This document shows positions 35,747 to 44,125 of a stretch of DNA of 64,000 bases, piece by piece; the stretch's first letter is position 1; the number at the start of each line of letters is the position of its first letter. Under the pieces are notes generated by a model, which was not told the DNA's origin, did not search any database, and was given only the letters and a program-made list of their open reading frames with translations. This DNA comes from Parabacteroides sp. TM07-1AC (GTDB lineage Bacteria; Bacteroidota; Bacteroidia; Bacteroidales; Tannerellaceae): assembly GCF_003480915.1 (NCBI RefSeq), contig NZ_QUKD01000001.1:558001-622000 (forward strand), in the 5' to 3' direction. The position numbers were made by a program, and so were the translations under genes.

Positions 35747-36601
35747 CTATTCTTTAATAATCTTATTCTTCTTCCTGTACTCGGTTGCACTCATTCCGGT
35801 TGCGTTCTTGAAGAAGCGGCTGAAGGTGGCCTGGTCTTCGAAGCCCAGCATCAGGGCGATCTCTTTGGAGCTTTTGGAGGAGTAAAGTAACAGGCGTTCG
35901 GCTTCTGCCTGAATGCGGTTGTGGATGATGCGTATGGCAGAGGGTTGCTGGTAGGTGGAAAGGAGGTTTGCCAACGTCTTCGGCGATTTGTTCAGCATAT
36001 CGGCATATTCCTGCACCTGCTTCTTTTCCTTGAACCAGGTATCGACCAGGACGTAAAACTTACGGATCGTCTCAAACTGCATGCTGTTTTCCTGTCTCAT
36101 CCCCTGCCGGTTCCCTACGATACGTGTACATAATATAATGAAGCGTTTCAGCAACACACGGAGCATCTCTTCCTGCAGATGGTCGCGGCTTTCAAACTCC
36201 TCGCGCATGATGCCCGTTAAGGTATCGATCTTCCGCCTCTCGTCGTCGGAGAGATCGAAAATCACCACATGCGAGGAACCATGAAACAACAGTCCGTTGC
36301 ACGACACCTCATGGTCGTTGCCATGGATACAGTAGAAATTACCATTGAACAACAGCGAGAGATATTCGCCCTCCACCCGGACAAACTCCAGATGATGCAG
36401 ATGCGATAAAGTCATCAATTGACCGGCTTCCAGTACGACCGACTGATGATCGACATCCAGCTCCAATCGTCCTGACAGCACCCAAATAAACTTATACAAA
36501 GACTTGTCCTTCAACAATGCCGGACTTTCATGCAACGAATCCGATAAAACGACTTTCCCTTTTATCTTGCTGTTCTCAAATGATAAATTCATAGTACCCA
36601 A
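35747..36601 (-). CDS. AraC-family transcriptional regulator
   Basis: DNA-binding regulator of 284 residues with an N-terminal cupin-like sensing domain (FIWVLSGRLELDVDHQSVVLEAGQL) and a C-terminal pair of helix-turn-helix motifs (EYADMLNKSPKTLANLL; SSKEIALMLGFEDQATFSRFFKNATGMSATEYRK). The first possible start is TTG 36601, 9 nt after GGAGG; an ATG at 36592 is the conventional alternative. It begins 6 nt after another AraC regulator gene and is similar in layout, so the two look like a tandem duplication. Targets unknown. Confidence 0.88.
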   Translation of the reverse strand: MGTMNLSFENSKIKGKVVLSDSLHESPALLKDKSLYKFIWVLSGRLELDVDHQSVVLEAGQLMTLSHLHHLEFVRVEGEYLSLLFNGNFYCIHGNDHEVSCNGLLFHGSSHVVIFDLSDDERRKIDTLTGIMREEFESRDHLQEEMLRVLLKRFIILCTRIVGNRQGMRQENSMQFETIRKFYVLVDTWFKEKKQVQEYADMLNKSPKTLANLLSTYQQPSAIRIIHNRIQAEAERLLLYSSKSSKEIALMLGFEDQATFSRFFKNATGMSATEYRKKNKIIKE

Positions 36602-36607
36602 TTTATA

Positions 36608-37417
36608 TTACCTCCATTCGGTAGGGATCTCACCCGTATGCCTGCGGAACCAGCGCGAAAAAGTATCGTGATTGGCAAAGCCCAGCATCGTGGCGATCTG
36701 CGAAGGACGCAGACGGGTCTTCGATAACAGGTCTTTTGCTTCCAGCAATACGAACTCGCTGATCCACTCGGCGGCGGATATTCCGGCACCTTGTTTACAC
36801 CGGATATTCAGTTCCTGCGAGTTGATCCCTAGTTTCTCCGCGTAAAAGTACGCAGGAGAATGGTGATATCTGCTAATTAAGGTCGCAAATTGTTGAAAAA
36901 AGAGTGAATTTTCTGTTTTCGGCGCGTCGATGATCGTTTTTCCCTGCTGTAAGTTTATGATTAGAGCCCGGAGCAACGATTCGACCACCTTCGCACGCAT
37001 CTCTTTCATCTGCTCGATCTGCGATTCGATCAGGCGCAGATAAATGCGTGTTTCCTCGACCTCGTCCGAGGGGATATCGCGGTAGACAAGACGCTGGCGG
37101 TTGATCAGCAACTCTTCCGAAACATAAATAATGATCCCTATAAATCCGGTATCATGAAAAGGCTTTACTTCCGTCACATCATCACTCGCCAGCAGAAGGA
37201 GTTGCCCGGGTGTCACCTCATACGCGTGGTGCAGTGCCTGGCAACGAAAACTGCCTCCGGTACAGATTACTGCCAGCGTTCCCGAATCCAACGGTAGCAA
37301 TTTGTCATCGTCTCCCTCTTTCACATAGAGGATCTTCAGCGAACTTTCAAGCTTCAGCTCCGGCGTCGACACGGAATTATAAAGATCCACAGGTAAGATT
37401 CTTTCTGTTTTCATCAT
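36608..37417 (-). CDS. AraC-family transcriptional regulator
   Basis: Second AraC-type regulator, 269 residues, with an N-terminal ligand domain (CTGGSFRCQALHHAYEVTPGQLLLLASDDV) and a C-terminal double helix-turn-helix ending RPSQIATMLGFANHDTFSRWFRRHTGEIPTEWR (core: MLGFANHDTFSRWFRRHTG). It is the upstream gene of the pair and transcribed away from the accessory region at 37.5-42 kb. No inducer can be named. Confidence 0.87.
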   Translation of the reverse strand: MMKTERILPVDLYNSVSTPELKLESSLKILYVKEGDDDKLLPLDSGTLAVICTGGSFRCQALHHAYEVTPGQLLLLASDDVTEVKPFHDTGFIGIIIYVSEELLINRQRLVYRDIPSDEVEETRIYLRLIESQIEQMKEMRAKVVESLLRALIINLQQGKTIIDAPKTENSLFFQQFATLISRYHHSPAYFYAEKLGINSQELNIRCKQGAGISAAEWISEFVLLEAKDLLSKTRLRPSQIATMLGFANHDTFSRWFRRHTGEIPTEWR

Positions 37418-37519
37418 CCTATTTTTTGTCTGTAATTTAATTTTCGGGTAAACATAAAAAGGTGTATTTTAGTTTATTATGTTGTGTGATTTTATCTTTA
37501 GTTAAAAGAATAAGACATA

Positions 37520-37978
37520 TTGACACGTTCGAAACCCATTGCGCAAGCGGAACATGGGGCGAACCGACGCGAAAACAAGGTAGCCGGCAGCAAAAAGCTC
37601 GCCACTCTCGCCACTTTCGCCACTAAAGATACTGGAAAATACCCTTCTGTCGAAAAAAAAGAGTATATCGTTATCAATCAAAACGTTACAACCGTTCCAC
37701 CCTATGTCGACAAGGACCTTTTCAATGCCGCTCCAGCCCTTTTGAGGGACATGATTCGTCCCGGTCTCGAAGGACGCCAGCGGGACATGGCGACAGTCTC
37801 CACACTGACCATGTCCCACATGTCTTTCAAAACTTCGCAGGCGAAGGCCATCGGCGTGTCCCTAGGAATCCCCGAAAGGACCATCGACAGGCATTTGAAA
37901 AGATGGATAACCGAAGGCCTAATTATCAGATTACCAGTCGGTAAATATCAGAAAAAGATCGATAAATATGAGAGGTGA
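37520..37978 (+). pseudogene. collapsed DUF3987-type gene (middle deleted)
   Basis: A 152-codon frame in which the segment VPPYVDKDLFNAAPALLRDM...RQRDMATVSTLTMSH resembles the first conserved block of large Bacteroides DUF3987 (primase/helicase-like) proteins. It is followed at once by a helix-turn-helix end, AIGVSLGIPERTIDRHLKRWITEGLI, that resembles their C-terminus. The roughly 500 residues between, including the nucleotide-binding region, are missing. The family assignment is from memory of consensus. The N-terminal ATLATFAT is encoded by the left arm of a 36-bp inverted repeat. Whether a short protein is still made is unknown. An HU gene follows, a frequent neighbour of the family. Confidence 0.55.
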
Positions 37979-38025
37979 AAATGAAATAACTTTAGTGGCG
38001 TAAATGGCGAGAGTGGCGAGCTTTT
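37593..38025. repeat. 36-bp inverted repeats around the collapsed gene
   Basis: Arms at 37593-37628 and 37990-38025 match at 34 of 36 positions as inverted repeats. Each is internally repetitive, with three or four GGCGA(G/A)AGT-like steps. The left arm is within the coding frame and the right arm begins 11 nt after its stop. They could be recombination scars, a long stem, or ends of a mobile unit. No target-site duplication was recognized. Confidence 0.8.
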
Positions 38026-38369
38026 GAAATACAAAACGTGAAAAAAATGTCAGAAACCGGAAGTATTCAATACAAAAAGGCTAAGTATTTCGGACAAAAA
38101 ACGTAAGTATTTTCAAAATTAACCGCTAGTTTTTTACTAAAAGACATTTCGGAGTATGACTAAATTAATCGTTCCTTTAAATTAGTCACAAAGTTACGGG
38201 TTATATTTTTATATTCAAACTTATCGCGAATAAACTTTGATAATCTTACCTTCTCTTGTTTTTCAATATTTTTCAAATCTTATTCGTTCAATTTTTTCCG
38301 GAAACATTTATTTTTTTAGACACTCCGGAAAATGACTAAAAAAAAGGAACGTTTTTTCTAGTCATTCTT
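38026..38369. other. 344-bp AT-rich gap before the HU gene
   Basis: No coding frame. The notable content is two 32-bp palindromic elements at 38157-38188 and 38333-38364; the rest is AT-rich. Confidence 0.75.
38157..38364. promoter_or_regulatory. paired palindromic elements upstream of HU
   Basis: Elements at 38157-38188 and 38333-38364 each start TGACTA and end TAGTCA. The first contains CGTTCCTTT and the second its complement AAAGGAACG, so they are inverted copies of each other. Each is also preceded by a CGGANNATGACTAAA-like direct match. The second element ends 6 nt before the HU start codon. They may be operators or recombination sites. Confidence 0.55.
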
Positions 38370-38663
38370 ATGAACAAGCAACAATTAATCAACGAACTGA
38401 CCCTTCAGACAGGGTTCACTCGCACTACAGTCCAAAAGGTTTTCGAATCTTTAACCGGTATCATCACCAACGAACTGAAGCAAGGTGGAGAAATCCGCCT
38501 GCAGGGTTTCGCTATCCTTTCAAGATGGCATCAGCCCGAACGCCCGGCACGCAACCCCAAGACGGGCACCCCTCATACCATCCCCGCACGTTTCTCCGTA
38601 AAGCTGAAACCGGGAAAACAACTTCTTGATGAACTTAATAATACGCAAACTAAAAATAAATGA
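38370..38663 (+). CDS. HU-family DNA-binding protein
   Basis: Small DNA-bending protein, 97 residues, normal HU length. It opens MNKQQLINELTLQTGFTRTTVQKVFESLTGII, with core GEIRLQGFAILSRWHQPERPARNPKTG and RFSVKLKPGKQL in the DNA-binding arm. The arm is more divergent than housekeeping HU (RPARNPKTG kept), as seen in the HU-like proteins next to DUF3987 genes. Its stop overlaps the start of the GLUG surface protein gene in an ATGA. Confidence 0.92.
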   Translation: MNKQQLINELTLQTGFTRTTVQKVFESLTGIITNELKQGGEIRLQGFAILSRWHQPERPARNPKTGTPHTIPARFSVKLKPGKQLLDELNNTQTKNK

Positions 38664-41600
38664 TGATGAAAAAGAATTTACATCTTATCTCGTATCGTCT
38701 GTTAATAACGATAGCGTTTCTATGTTTCTTCTCCAAAGGGATAAAGGCAGAAGATACCTCACCGGACACATGGGAAAACCTGGCAAGCGCACCTGCGAAC
38801 TGGAGTACTTCTTTTACTGAGATTAGCATATCTTCCGCAACCGAATTAGCTTGGGTGGCGAAAATGGTAAACGATGATACACAAACAGGAGATTCCGGTG
38901 AAAAAGGTTTTGAAGGGGTGACGATAACACTCACCCAAGATATTGATTTGGTTGATCATAATTGGATACCGATAGGAGAAAAAGGGGCAGATTATAGATC
39001 TAGCAGACCTTTCAAAGGTAACTTTGACGGAGGCGACCATACCATATCGAATATGAAGATTGTCTCCGATTGTTCAGCGGGTCTCTTCGGTCAAATAGAT
39101 CATGCAACAATAAAAAATATCAAGTTAACAAACTGCTGTATTGAAAAAAGTAGTAATACCTACACTCCAAATAAAAATATTTATGCAGGATGTATAACCG
39201 GTGCAAGCTATTCCTCTACAATTGAAAATTGTCATGCTCAAGGGGCAATCAACTATACAGGGGAAGCTGCAGTGTATGTAGGTGGTATAACCGGTAAAAA
39301 TGCATCAGAAGACGACACACAAGCAATCATTAAAAACTGCAGTTTTGAAGGAAAATTCGATTACAATCTTACGCTAACTGATTTAGGAGGTAGTAAATCC
39401 GGCTGGGTCGGTGGAATAGCCGGAACGAACAATGCATCTACCCAAACATCCGGAAGCATCACAAACTGCCATGCCAAGATAGCCGCCAAAGTAATTCAAG
39501 CAGAAGTCGGAGGTATTACAACATCCAACAGGGGTGTTATAAAAGAATGCAGTACAGAAGGATCTATAAATGTCACTCTTGATGGAACAACTAGTGGCGT
39601 TGGTGGAATTGTCTCGGAAAACACAAAGCCCTTACACTCGAACCCGACTTATACAATAGAAAATTGTACTTCTTCCTGTGATATAACATTTGTATATAAA
39701 ACAAAGAAAAGTCTACAATCAACAGGGTACTATGCCAAAGTCGGTGGTATTGCAGGAACTCATAACATGGGTAATGCTCAAAAATGTCCTCCTATAACCG
39801 ATTGTACCACATCCGGAACAATTTCTATTGAATTAATAACGGACCAACCTGCAGAAACTGATTTAAGTGGTAATTTATGTACGGTCGGAGGTATCGCCGG
39901 ATACAGTAAAGCTGCAATTCTGAATTGTAAATCGTCAGCCAAGGTTTCAGCGACTACAGAAATTCCAGATACGGAAGCATATGCAGGAGGTATTGCTGGG
40001 ATTTTCGAGAAAGTTCCTATTAGTAATTGTGTAGCATCAGGTACTATTACAACTAATGGAGTCGTTAGTTATAGTGGTGGAATTGCCGGACAATGTTCTT
40101 ACACTATTAAAAATAGCTTTTCTACGGCTAATATTATTTCCACAGGAAACAATAATACAGTTGGTGGCATTGCAGGATACAATACGCATTACATTCAGAA
40201 TTGCTATTCAACAGGAGACATCACATCAACTGGCGAAATAAATTGTGCCGGAGGGATTGCAGGCTACAACCAGTACGAGATACTCAATTGCTATGCAACA
40301 GGCAAGGTGACTGCAAATTGTATACAGATAACAAAAGCAAATGAAGATCCCCGTGGATATGTCGGAGGTATTGCCGGAATAAATAAAGGCAGTAGAGCAA
40401 ACAGCAAAGGTTCTGTAGTAAACTCCCTGGCACTCAACACCGGAGGTATTACATACAACGATGGCACAACACCCGGACGTATTGTAGGGTTTCAAGATGA
40501 ATCTGTTGCTACTGTAACGAACAACTTTGCTCATAAAGAAATACCGACAGTAAACGATGCAGCAGTAGAGAATGGTACAGACTGGGATGGATCTACTTAT
40601 CCTTTCGCATCATCCGATGCTTGGGATTTCAGCAATCCGGCTCAACTGCCCAGCCTAAAGAAGATCGACGAAAGCGGTTATTGCACACAGGAAAAAATAG
40701 AAGGACAACCCATTATCCCTATCGCAAGCCTACAAGATTACACGATTACATTCGATGCCCCGGAGAATGGTCTATTAACCGTTACCGACCAGTCTTCCAA
40801 TCCGATACAATCCGGAGATAAGGTACAAGGCGGGACCGTACTTACCATCACTGCCACCCCCGAGGATACTTACCAACTGGACGGGATAATGGTAAATGGC
40901 AGTTTTTCCGGAACTACATTGACTGTATTGGAAGATATCATCATCTCTGCTACCTTCAGTAAGAAACAGTACACCGTCAAATTCAGCAATCCGGAGCATG
41001 GAACGATCACTGTTGTCGATCAAGCTTCAAATACAATAAAAACCAATGATCAAGTGCCGGAAGGAAGCGTACTTACCATTACTGCCACGCCCGAGGATAA
41101 TTATAAACTGGACGGGATAATGGTAAATGGCAGTTCTTCGGAAACTACATTGACTGTATTGGAAGATGTCACAATCTCTGCTACCTTCAGTAAAATCCCG
41201 AAGCCCGAACCCGATCCGACACCACCAACCGTCTACCACACCGTCACCCTCCCCGCTGTGGAAGGAGCGACCACCGACCCTGTCGCCGGCGAGTACGAAG
41301 TGGAAGCCTGGAACAGTTTCCGTTTCTACCTGACATTGGATGAAGCATACGACCAGTCCTCTCCCATCGTCACCACCGACCGGGGCGAAACGATCACCCC
41401 ACGTGCGAGCGACGGTGCATACATTATCAAATATGTACGCCAGCCCATCGTCATCCATATCGACGGCATCGTCCGCAACGCCGATCCGGTAGCCAACGAA
41501 ACAATCAGCACAAACGAGACAACTGTCCGTGCAGAAGGCGCTTATCTGCATCTTCACACGTCGAAACCCGAAACGGTATTTATCTACACGTTCTACGGAG

Positions 41601-41713
41601 CATTACTGAAAAGATACCCTGCCCTGTCAGGCGACAAGACCGTCCGGTTGCCGCAAGGTAATTATATAATCATAGCCGGAGAGAAACGGTTTAAAATACA
41701 AACGGGAAAATAA
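38660..41713 (+). CDS. large GLUG-repeat surface/secreted protein
   Basis: Exported protein of 1017 residues. A signal peptide (LLITIAFLCFFSKGIKA) is followed by a beta-helix-like region (about 100-590) with about eleven GG-I-(A/T/V) steps of the GLUG motif type (GGIAGYN, NCYATGKV), as in adhesins and IgA-protease-related proteins. Two nearly identical modules of about 77 residues follow (694-770, 771-846; ITATPEDTYQLDGIMVNGS). The end (VFIYTFYGALLKRYPA...RLPQGNYIIIAGEKRFKIQ) resembles a type IX secretion sorting tail. Three in-frame ATGs lie at 38660, 38663 and 38666. The first overlaps the HU stop. Low-GC stretches in the GLUG part contrast with the C-terminus. The ligand is unknown. Confidence 0.85.
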   Translation: MMMKKNLHLISYRLLITIAFLCFFSKGIKAEDTSPDTWENLASAPANWSTSFTEISISSATELAWVAKMVNDDTQTGDSGEKGFEGVTITLTQDIDLVDHNWIPIGEKGADYRSSRPFKGNFDGGDHTISNMKIVSDCSAGLFGQIDHATIKNIKLTNCCIEKSSNTYTPNKNIYAGCITGASYSSTIENCHAQGAINYTGEAAVYVGGITGKNASEDDTQAIIKNCSFEGKFDYNLTLTDLGGSKSGWVGGIAGTNNASTQTSGSITNCHAKIAAKVIQAEVGGITTSNRGVIKECSTEGSINVTLDGTTSGVGGIVSENTKPLHSNPTYTIENCTSSCDITFVYKTKKSLQSTGYYAKVGGIAGTHNMGNAQKCPPITDCTTSGTISIELITDQPAETDLSGNLCTVGGIAGYSKAAILNCKSSAKVSATTEIPDTEAYAGGIAGIFEKVPISNCVASGTITTNGVVSYSGGIAGQCSYTIKNSFSTANIISTGNNNTVGGIAGYNTHYIQNCYSTGDITSTGEINCAGGIAGYNQYEILNCYATGKVTANCIQITKANEDPRGYVGGIAGINKGSRANSKGSVVNSLALNTGGITYNDGTTPGRIVGFQDESVATVTNNFAHKEIPTVNDAAVENGTDWDGSTYPFASSDAWDFSNPAQLPSLKKIDESGYCTQEKIEGQPIIPIASLQDYTITFDAPENGLLTVTDQSSNPIQSGDKVQGGTVLTITATPEDTYQLDGIMVNGSFSGTTLTVLEDIIISATFSKKQYTVKFSNPEHGTITVVDQASNTIKTNDQVPEGSVLTITATPEDNYKLDGIMVNGSSSETTLTVLEDVTISATFSKIPKPEPDPTPPTVYHTVTLPAVEGATTDPVAGEYEVEAWNSFRFYLTLDEAYDQSSPIVTTDRGETITPRASDGAYIIKYVRQPIVIHIDGIVRNADPVANETISTNETTVRAEGAYLHLHTSKPETVFIYTFYGALLKRYPALSGDKTVRLPQGNYIIIAGEKRFKIQTGK

Positions 41714-41722
41714 TCTTCCCTC

Positions 41723-41895
41723 TCAGTCCTTTATCCCGAAGATCTTCTTCATCTCCGGGCGGAAACAGTCTCCCCACCTCTCCATCTGTTCGATAATCGG
41801 AAGCAGTGTTTTACCTGCTTCCGTTTCCCTCCGATCACCTCCATTGTTATCTTTATGCCACAGTCAATATCAAAAGGTATTTTCTTCTTATACAT
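41723..41895 (-). pseudogene. HxlR-family regulator remnant (middle deleted)
   Basis: From ATG 41895 the frame reads MYKKKIPFDIDCGIKITMEVIGGK, the usual start of Bacteroidetes HxlR winged-helix regulators. The sequence then jumps, in another frame, to the usual end: GKTLLPIIEQMERWGD, CFRPEMKKIFGIKD, stop at 41723. The roughly 60 residues holding the DNA-binding helices are gone and the two parts are out of frame. It is divergent from the arginase-family gene, which it may once have regulated. Confidence 0.8.
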
Positions 41896-42048
41896 ACTTG
41901 TCATTTTGGTATAAAGGTACAAATAAAATGACGGTGTACAAACAAATAAAACGTACACAGATGTCGCAGAAAACCCGTCTTTCGACACATTTCCCCCTGT
42001 CAGTCAGTATAGGGACAAATTTATCAGTATATGAATAATTCAGCTGTA

Positions 42049-42080
42049 CTTGCAGGATTGTTCCCTACTATCTACCTTTG
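42049..42080 (+). promoter_or_regulatory. promoter of the arginase-family gene
   Basis: CTTG (42049-42052) and TACCTTTG (42073-42080) with a 20-nt spacer fit the Bacteroidetes consensus with one mismatch in the -33 box. Transcription would start about 42087, which excludes any coding start upstream of ATG 42098 and implies a very short leader. Confidence 0.6.
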
Positions 42081-42097
42081 TATCAAAAGACAACACC

Positions 42098-43060
42098 ATG
42101 AGAAAGTTTTTATTATCAGTTGTTTTATTCATAGGCGCAGTTTCGGTATACGCGCACGGTAAAGCATTTACAAATAATCAGAATATGGAAAATAAAACAT
42201 CAACACTTCGTTTGATCTACCCGCAATGGCAGGGTGGAATTGTGGATCATTGGATGCCCGATATTCCGGCAGACGATGCTTCAAGAGGCTACTATCTAGG
42301 AGCTCAGTTACTGAACTTCCTGGCTCCCGAAAGTTCACAAAAGACAGTGGAAGTACCGGTTTCACTGGATATAAATGACCGGAAAACGGAAAAAGGGGTC
42401 AGTGCACGCAACGTCATCCTGAAACAGACAAAAGCCGCCCTCGAAATAATCAGGGAAAACGCTCCGGAAAAGATCGTTACGCTCGGTGGCGAATGTTCGG
42501 TGAGTGTCGTGCCGTTTACTTACCTGGCTGCAAAATATCCGGATGATGTGGCGATTGTCTGGATCGATGCCCATCCCGATATAAATCTGCCTTACGATGA
42601 CTACAAAGGCTATCATGCCATGGCTTTAACCGCCTGCCTGGGGATGGGCGACGAGGAAATTATCGGTACGCTACCCGGAAAGGTCAATGCTTCGAAAGCG
42701 CTGCTCGTGGGATTGCGCTCATGGGATAACGACATGCAGGAACGTCAGAAAGAACTGGGGATAAAAGGTCTTTCCCCGAAAGAGGTCGCCGATAACAGCT
42801 CGGCAATCATGGAATGGCTGAAAGGGACCGGTGCCTCGAAGGTCGTTATTCATTTCGACCTGGACGTGCTGGACCCAGCCGAAATCATTGCCGGTGTCGG
42901 TGTCGATCCTGACGGGATGAAGATGGATGAAGTGATTCGCGTAATAAATGATATTGCCGCCGGTTATGACCTCATAAGCCTGACCATAGCCGAACCGATG
43001 CCGCGCATCGCCATCAAACTCAGAAATATGCTCAATCGGTTACCGTTACTGAAAGAGTAG
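42098..43060 (+). CDS. exported arginase-family (ureohydrolase) protein
   Basis: Ureohydrolase fold of 320 residues. Metal-site motifs are IVWIDAHPDIN (Asp157, His159, Asp161) and HFDLDVLDP (Asp254, Asp256). In the first motif the usual GGDH is GGEC, so Cys133 replaces the histidine metal ligand; a similar GGDC variant occurs in a branch of the family whose substrate is not known to me. The N-terminus MRKFLLSVVLFIGAVSVYA looks like a signal peptide, unusual for this cytoplasmic family. The conserved domain begins about residue 35 (TLRLIYPQWQGG), so start at internal Met30 would give a cytoplasmic protein. The promoter position supports the longer form. Confidence 0.85.
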   Translation: MRKFLLSVVLFIGAVSVYAHGKAFTNNQNMENKTSTLRLIYPQWQGGIVDHWMPDIPADDASRGYYLGAQLLNFLAPESSQKTVEVPVSLDINDRKTEKGVSARNVILKQTKAALEIIRENAPEKIVTLGGECSVSVVPFTYLAAKYPDDVAIVWIDAHPDINLPYDDYKGYHAMALTACLGMGDEEIIGTLPGKVNASKALLVGLRSWDNDMQERQKELGIKGLSPKEVADNSSAIMEWLKGTGASKVVIHFDLDVLDPAEIIAGVGVDPDGMKMDEVIRVINDIAAGYDLISLTIAEPMPRIAIKLRNMLNRLPLLKE

Positions 43061-43072
43061 CAGGAATATCCA

Positions 43073-43123
43073 TTTTTCGTATGTGCAGCTATGGTCTTTC
43101 TCCATACATGCACATACGAAAAA
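43073..43123. terminator. bidirectional terminator
   Basis: Perfect 15-nt arms at 43073-43087 and 43109-43123, with T-tract and A-tract at the ends and partial further pairing inside. It lies between the convergent arginase-family and PanE-like genes. Confidence 0.85.
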
Positions 43124-43143
43124 CAACCGGAAAGAAAAGCTGA

Positions 43144-44103
43144 TCAGTTAATAATATCCTGTTGCAATCTTTTCAGAGCTATAGTCTTTACCCCTTGCTC
43201 CTCTCCTGATAAGATAATATCAGCCAACATTCTACTCACTTCTCTTGTAGAATTTCGCAGATAGCCATCGAACATAGCCTGCATCGCTTCATCACTAAAA
43301 ACTTTCCTTACGATTGGAATGCAAATAAACAAAGGCAGATAATACAGTTTGTTCACTTTTTCTTTTTTAGGATCGGTTTCCATCGCGGAACAGACATGAA
43401 AACCGTCTCTGACAGCCATTATTGCCTCCCTGACAATCTCCCGATTTTTAAGAAAAGCCTTCATTGTACCTCCGGCTTTCAGAACTCCGGCCGAAAACCC
43501 GGCTATAAACGCACAATGCGGAAGAAGCCATGTGATGATCTGACCGGATATAAATGGCTTCATACCGGCATCATCCATTGCATCCGCTATTTTCCGTACA
43601 CGCGGCGTTATTTCACCGGACATTTCACCAAGCATTGTTTTTGAATATTCAGAGCCTGAAATAATCGTATCGAGCCCTCTTTCATTCCGACCTCCTCCTG
43701 CCATAAAAGGAAAACCGAAGAAATATTGTCCGGGCGATATATATTGACTTATTCTTTCTAGATCATCATACCATATATTCTGAAAGAAAAGAATATGGGC
43801 CTTTCCCGCAGATTCTTTCAGAACAGACAAGACTTCTTCGGGATGGAGATTATTGGTTGCCACGATAATATATTCAAAATCATTGTCGACCGAAAGAATA
43901 TCCAGGACCTTGGGACGGAAAACGATCTCCGCTTTTACCTTTCCTCCATTCCTGAAATCCGTGCAATGAATATGTATGCCATTCTCTTCTATCGATTTCT
44001 TTTTCCCCTTTCTAACCAGAAAACTGATGTCATGCCCTGCCTCGGTCAATTGCCAACCATAGGTGCAGCCAATCACGCCCGCGCCAAAAATAAGAATCTT
44101 CAT
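43144..44103 (-). CDS. ketopantoate reductase (PanE/ApbA) family protein
   Basis: NAD(P)-dependent reductase fold of 319 residues with the cofactor motif ILIFGAGVIGCTYGWQLTEAGHDISF and the central YIIVATNN segment of the ApbA family. The C-terminal helical domain is recognizable but the usual catalytic Lys/Asn/Glu set is not obvious, so it may not act in pantothenate synthesis. It lies 22 nt downstream of an AraC regulator on the same strand, suggesting an inducible accessory enzyme rather than a housekeeping panE. Confidence 0.78.
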   Translation of the reverse strand: MKILIFGAGVIGCTYGWQLTEAGHDISFLVRKGKKKSIEENGIHIHCTDFRNGGKVKAEIVFRPKVLDILSVDNDFEYIIVATNNLHPEEVLSVLKESAGKAHILFFQNIWYDDLERISQYISPGQYFFGFPFMAGGGRNERGLDTIISGSEYSKTMLGEMSGEITPRVRKIADAMDDAGMKPFISGQIITWLLPHCAFIAGFSAGVLKAGGTMKAFLKNREIVREAIMAVRDGFHVCSAMETDPKKEKVNKLYYLPLFICIPIVRKVFSDEAMQAMFDGYLRNSTREVSRMLADIILSGEEQGVKTIALKRLQQDIIN

Positions 44104-44125
44104 ACTGAAATATATTTATTGTTTG

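Noticed and set aside
38189..38332. Confirmed invertible promoter
   Set aside because: Flanking inverted elements share only short cores (6-9 nt), unlike the longer identical repeats of known Bacteroides inversions, and no invertase is adjacent.
43144..44103. Housekeeping panE
   Set aside because: Neighbourhood is an AraC-controlled accessory region and the catalytic residues are not clear; kept as family member only.
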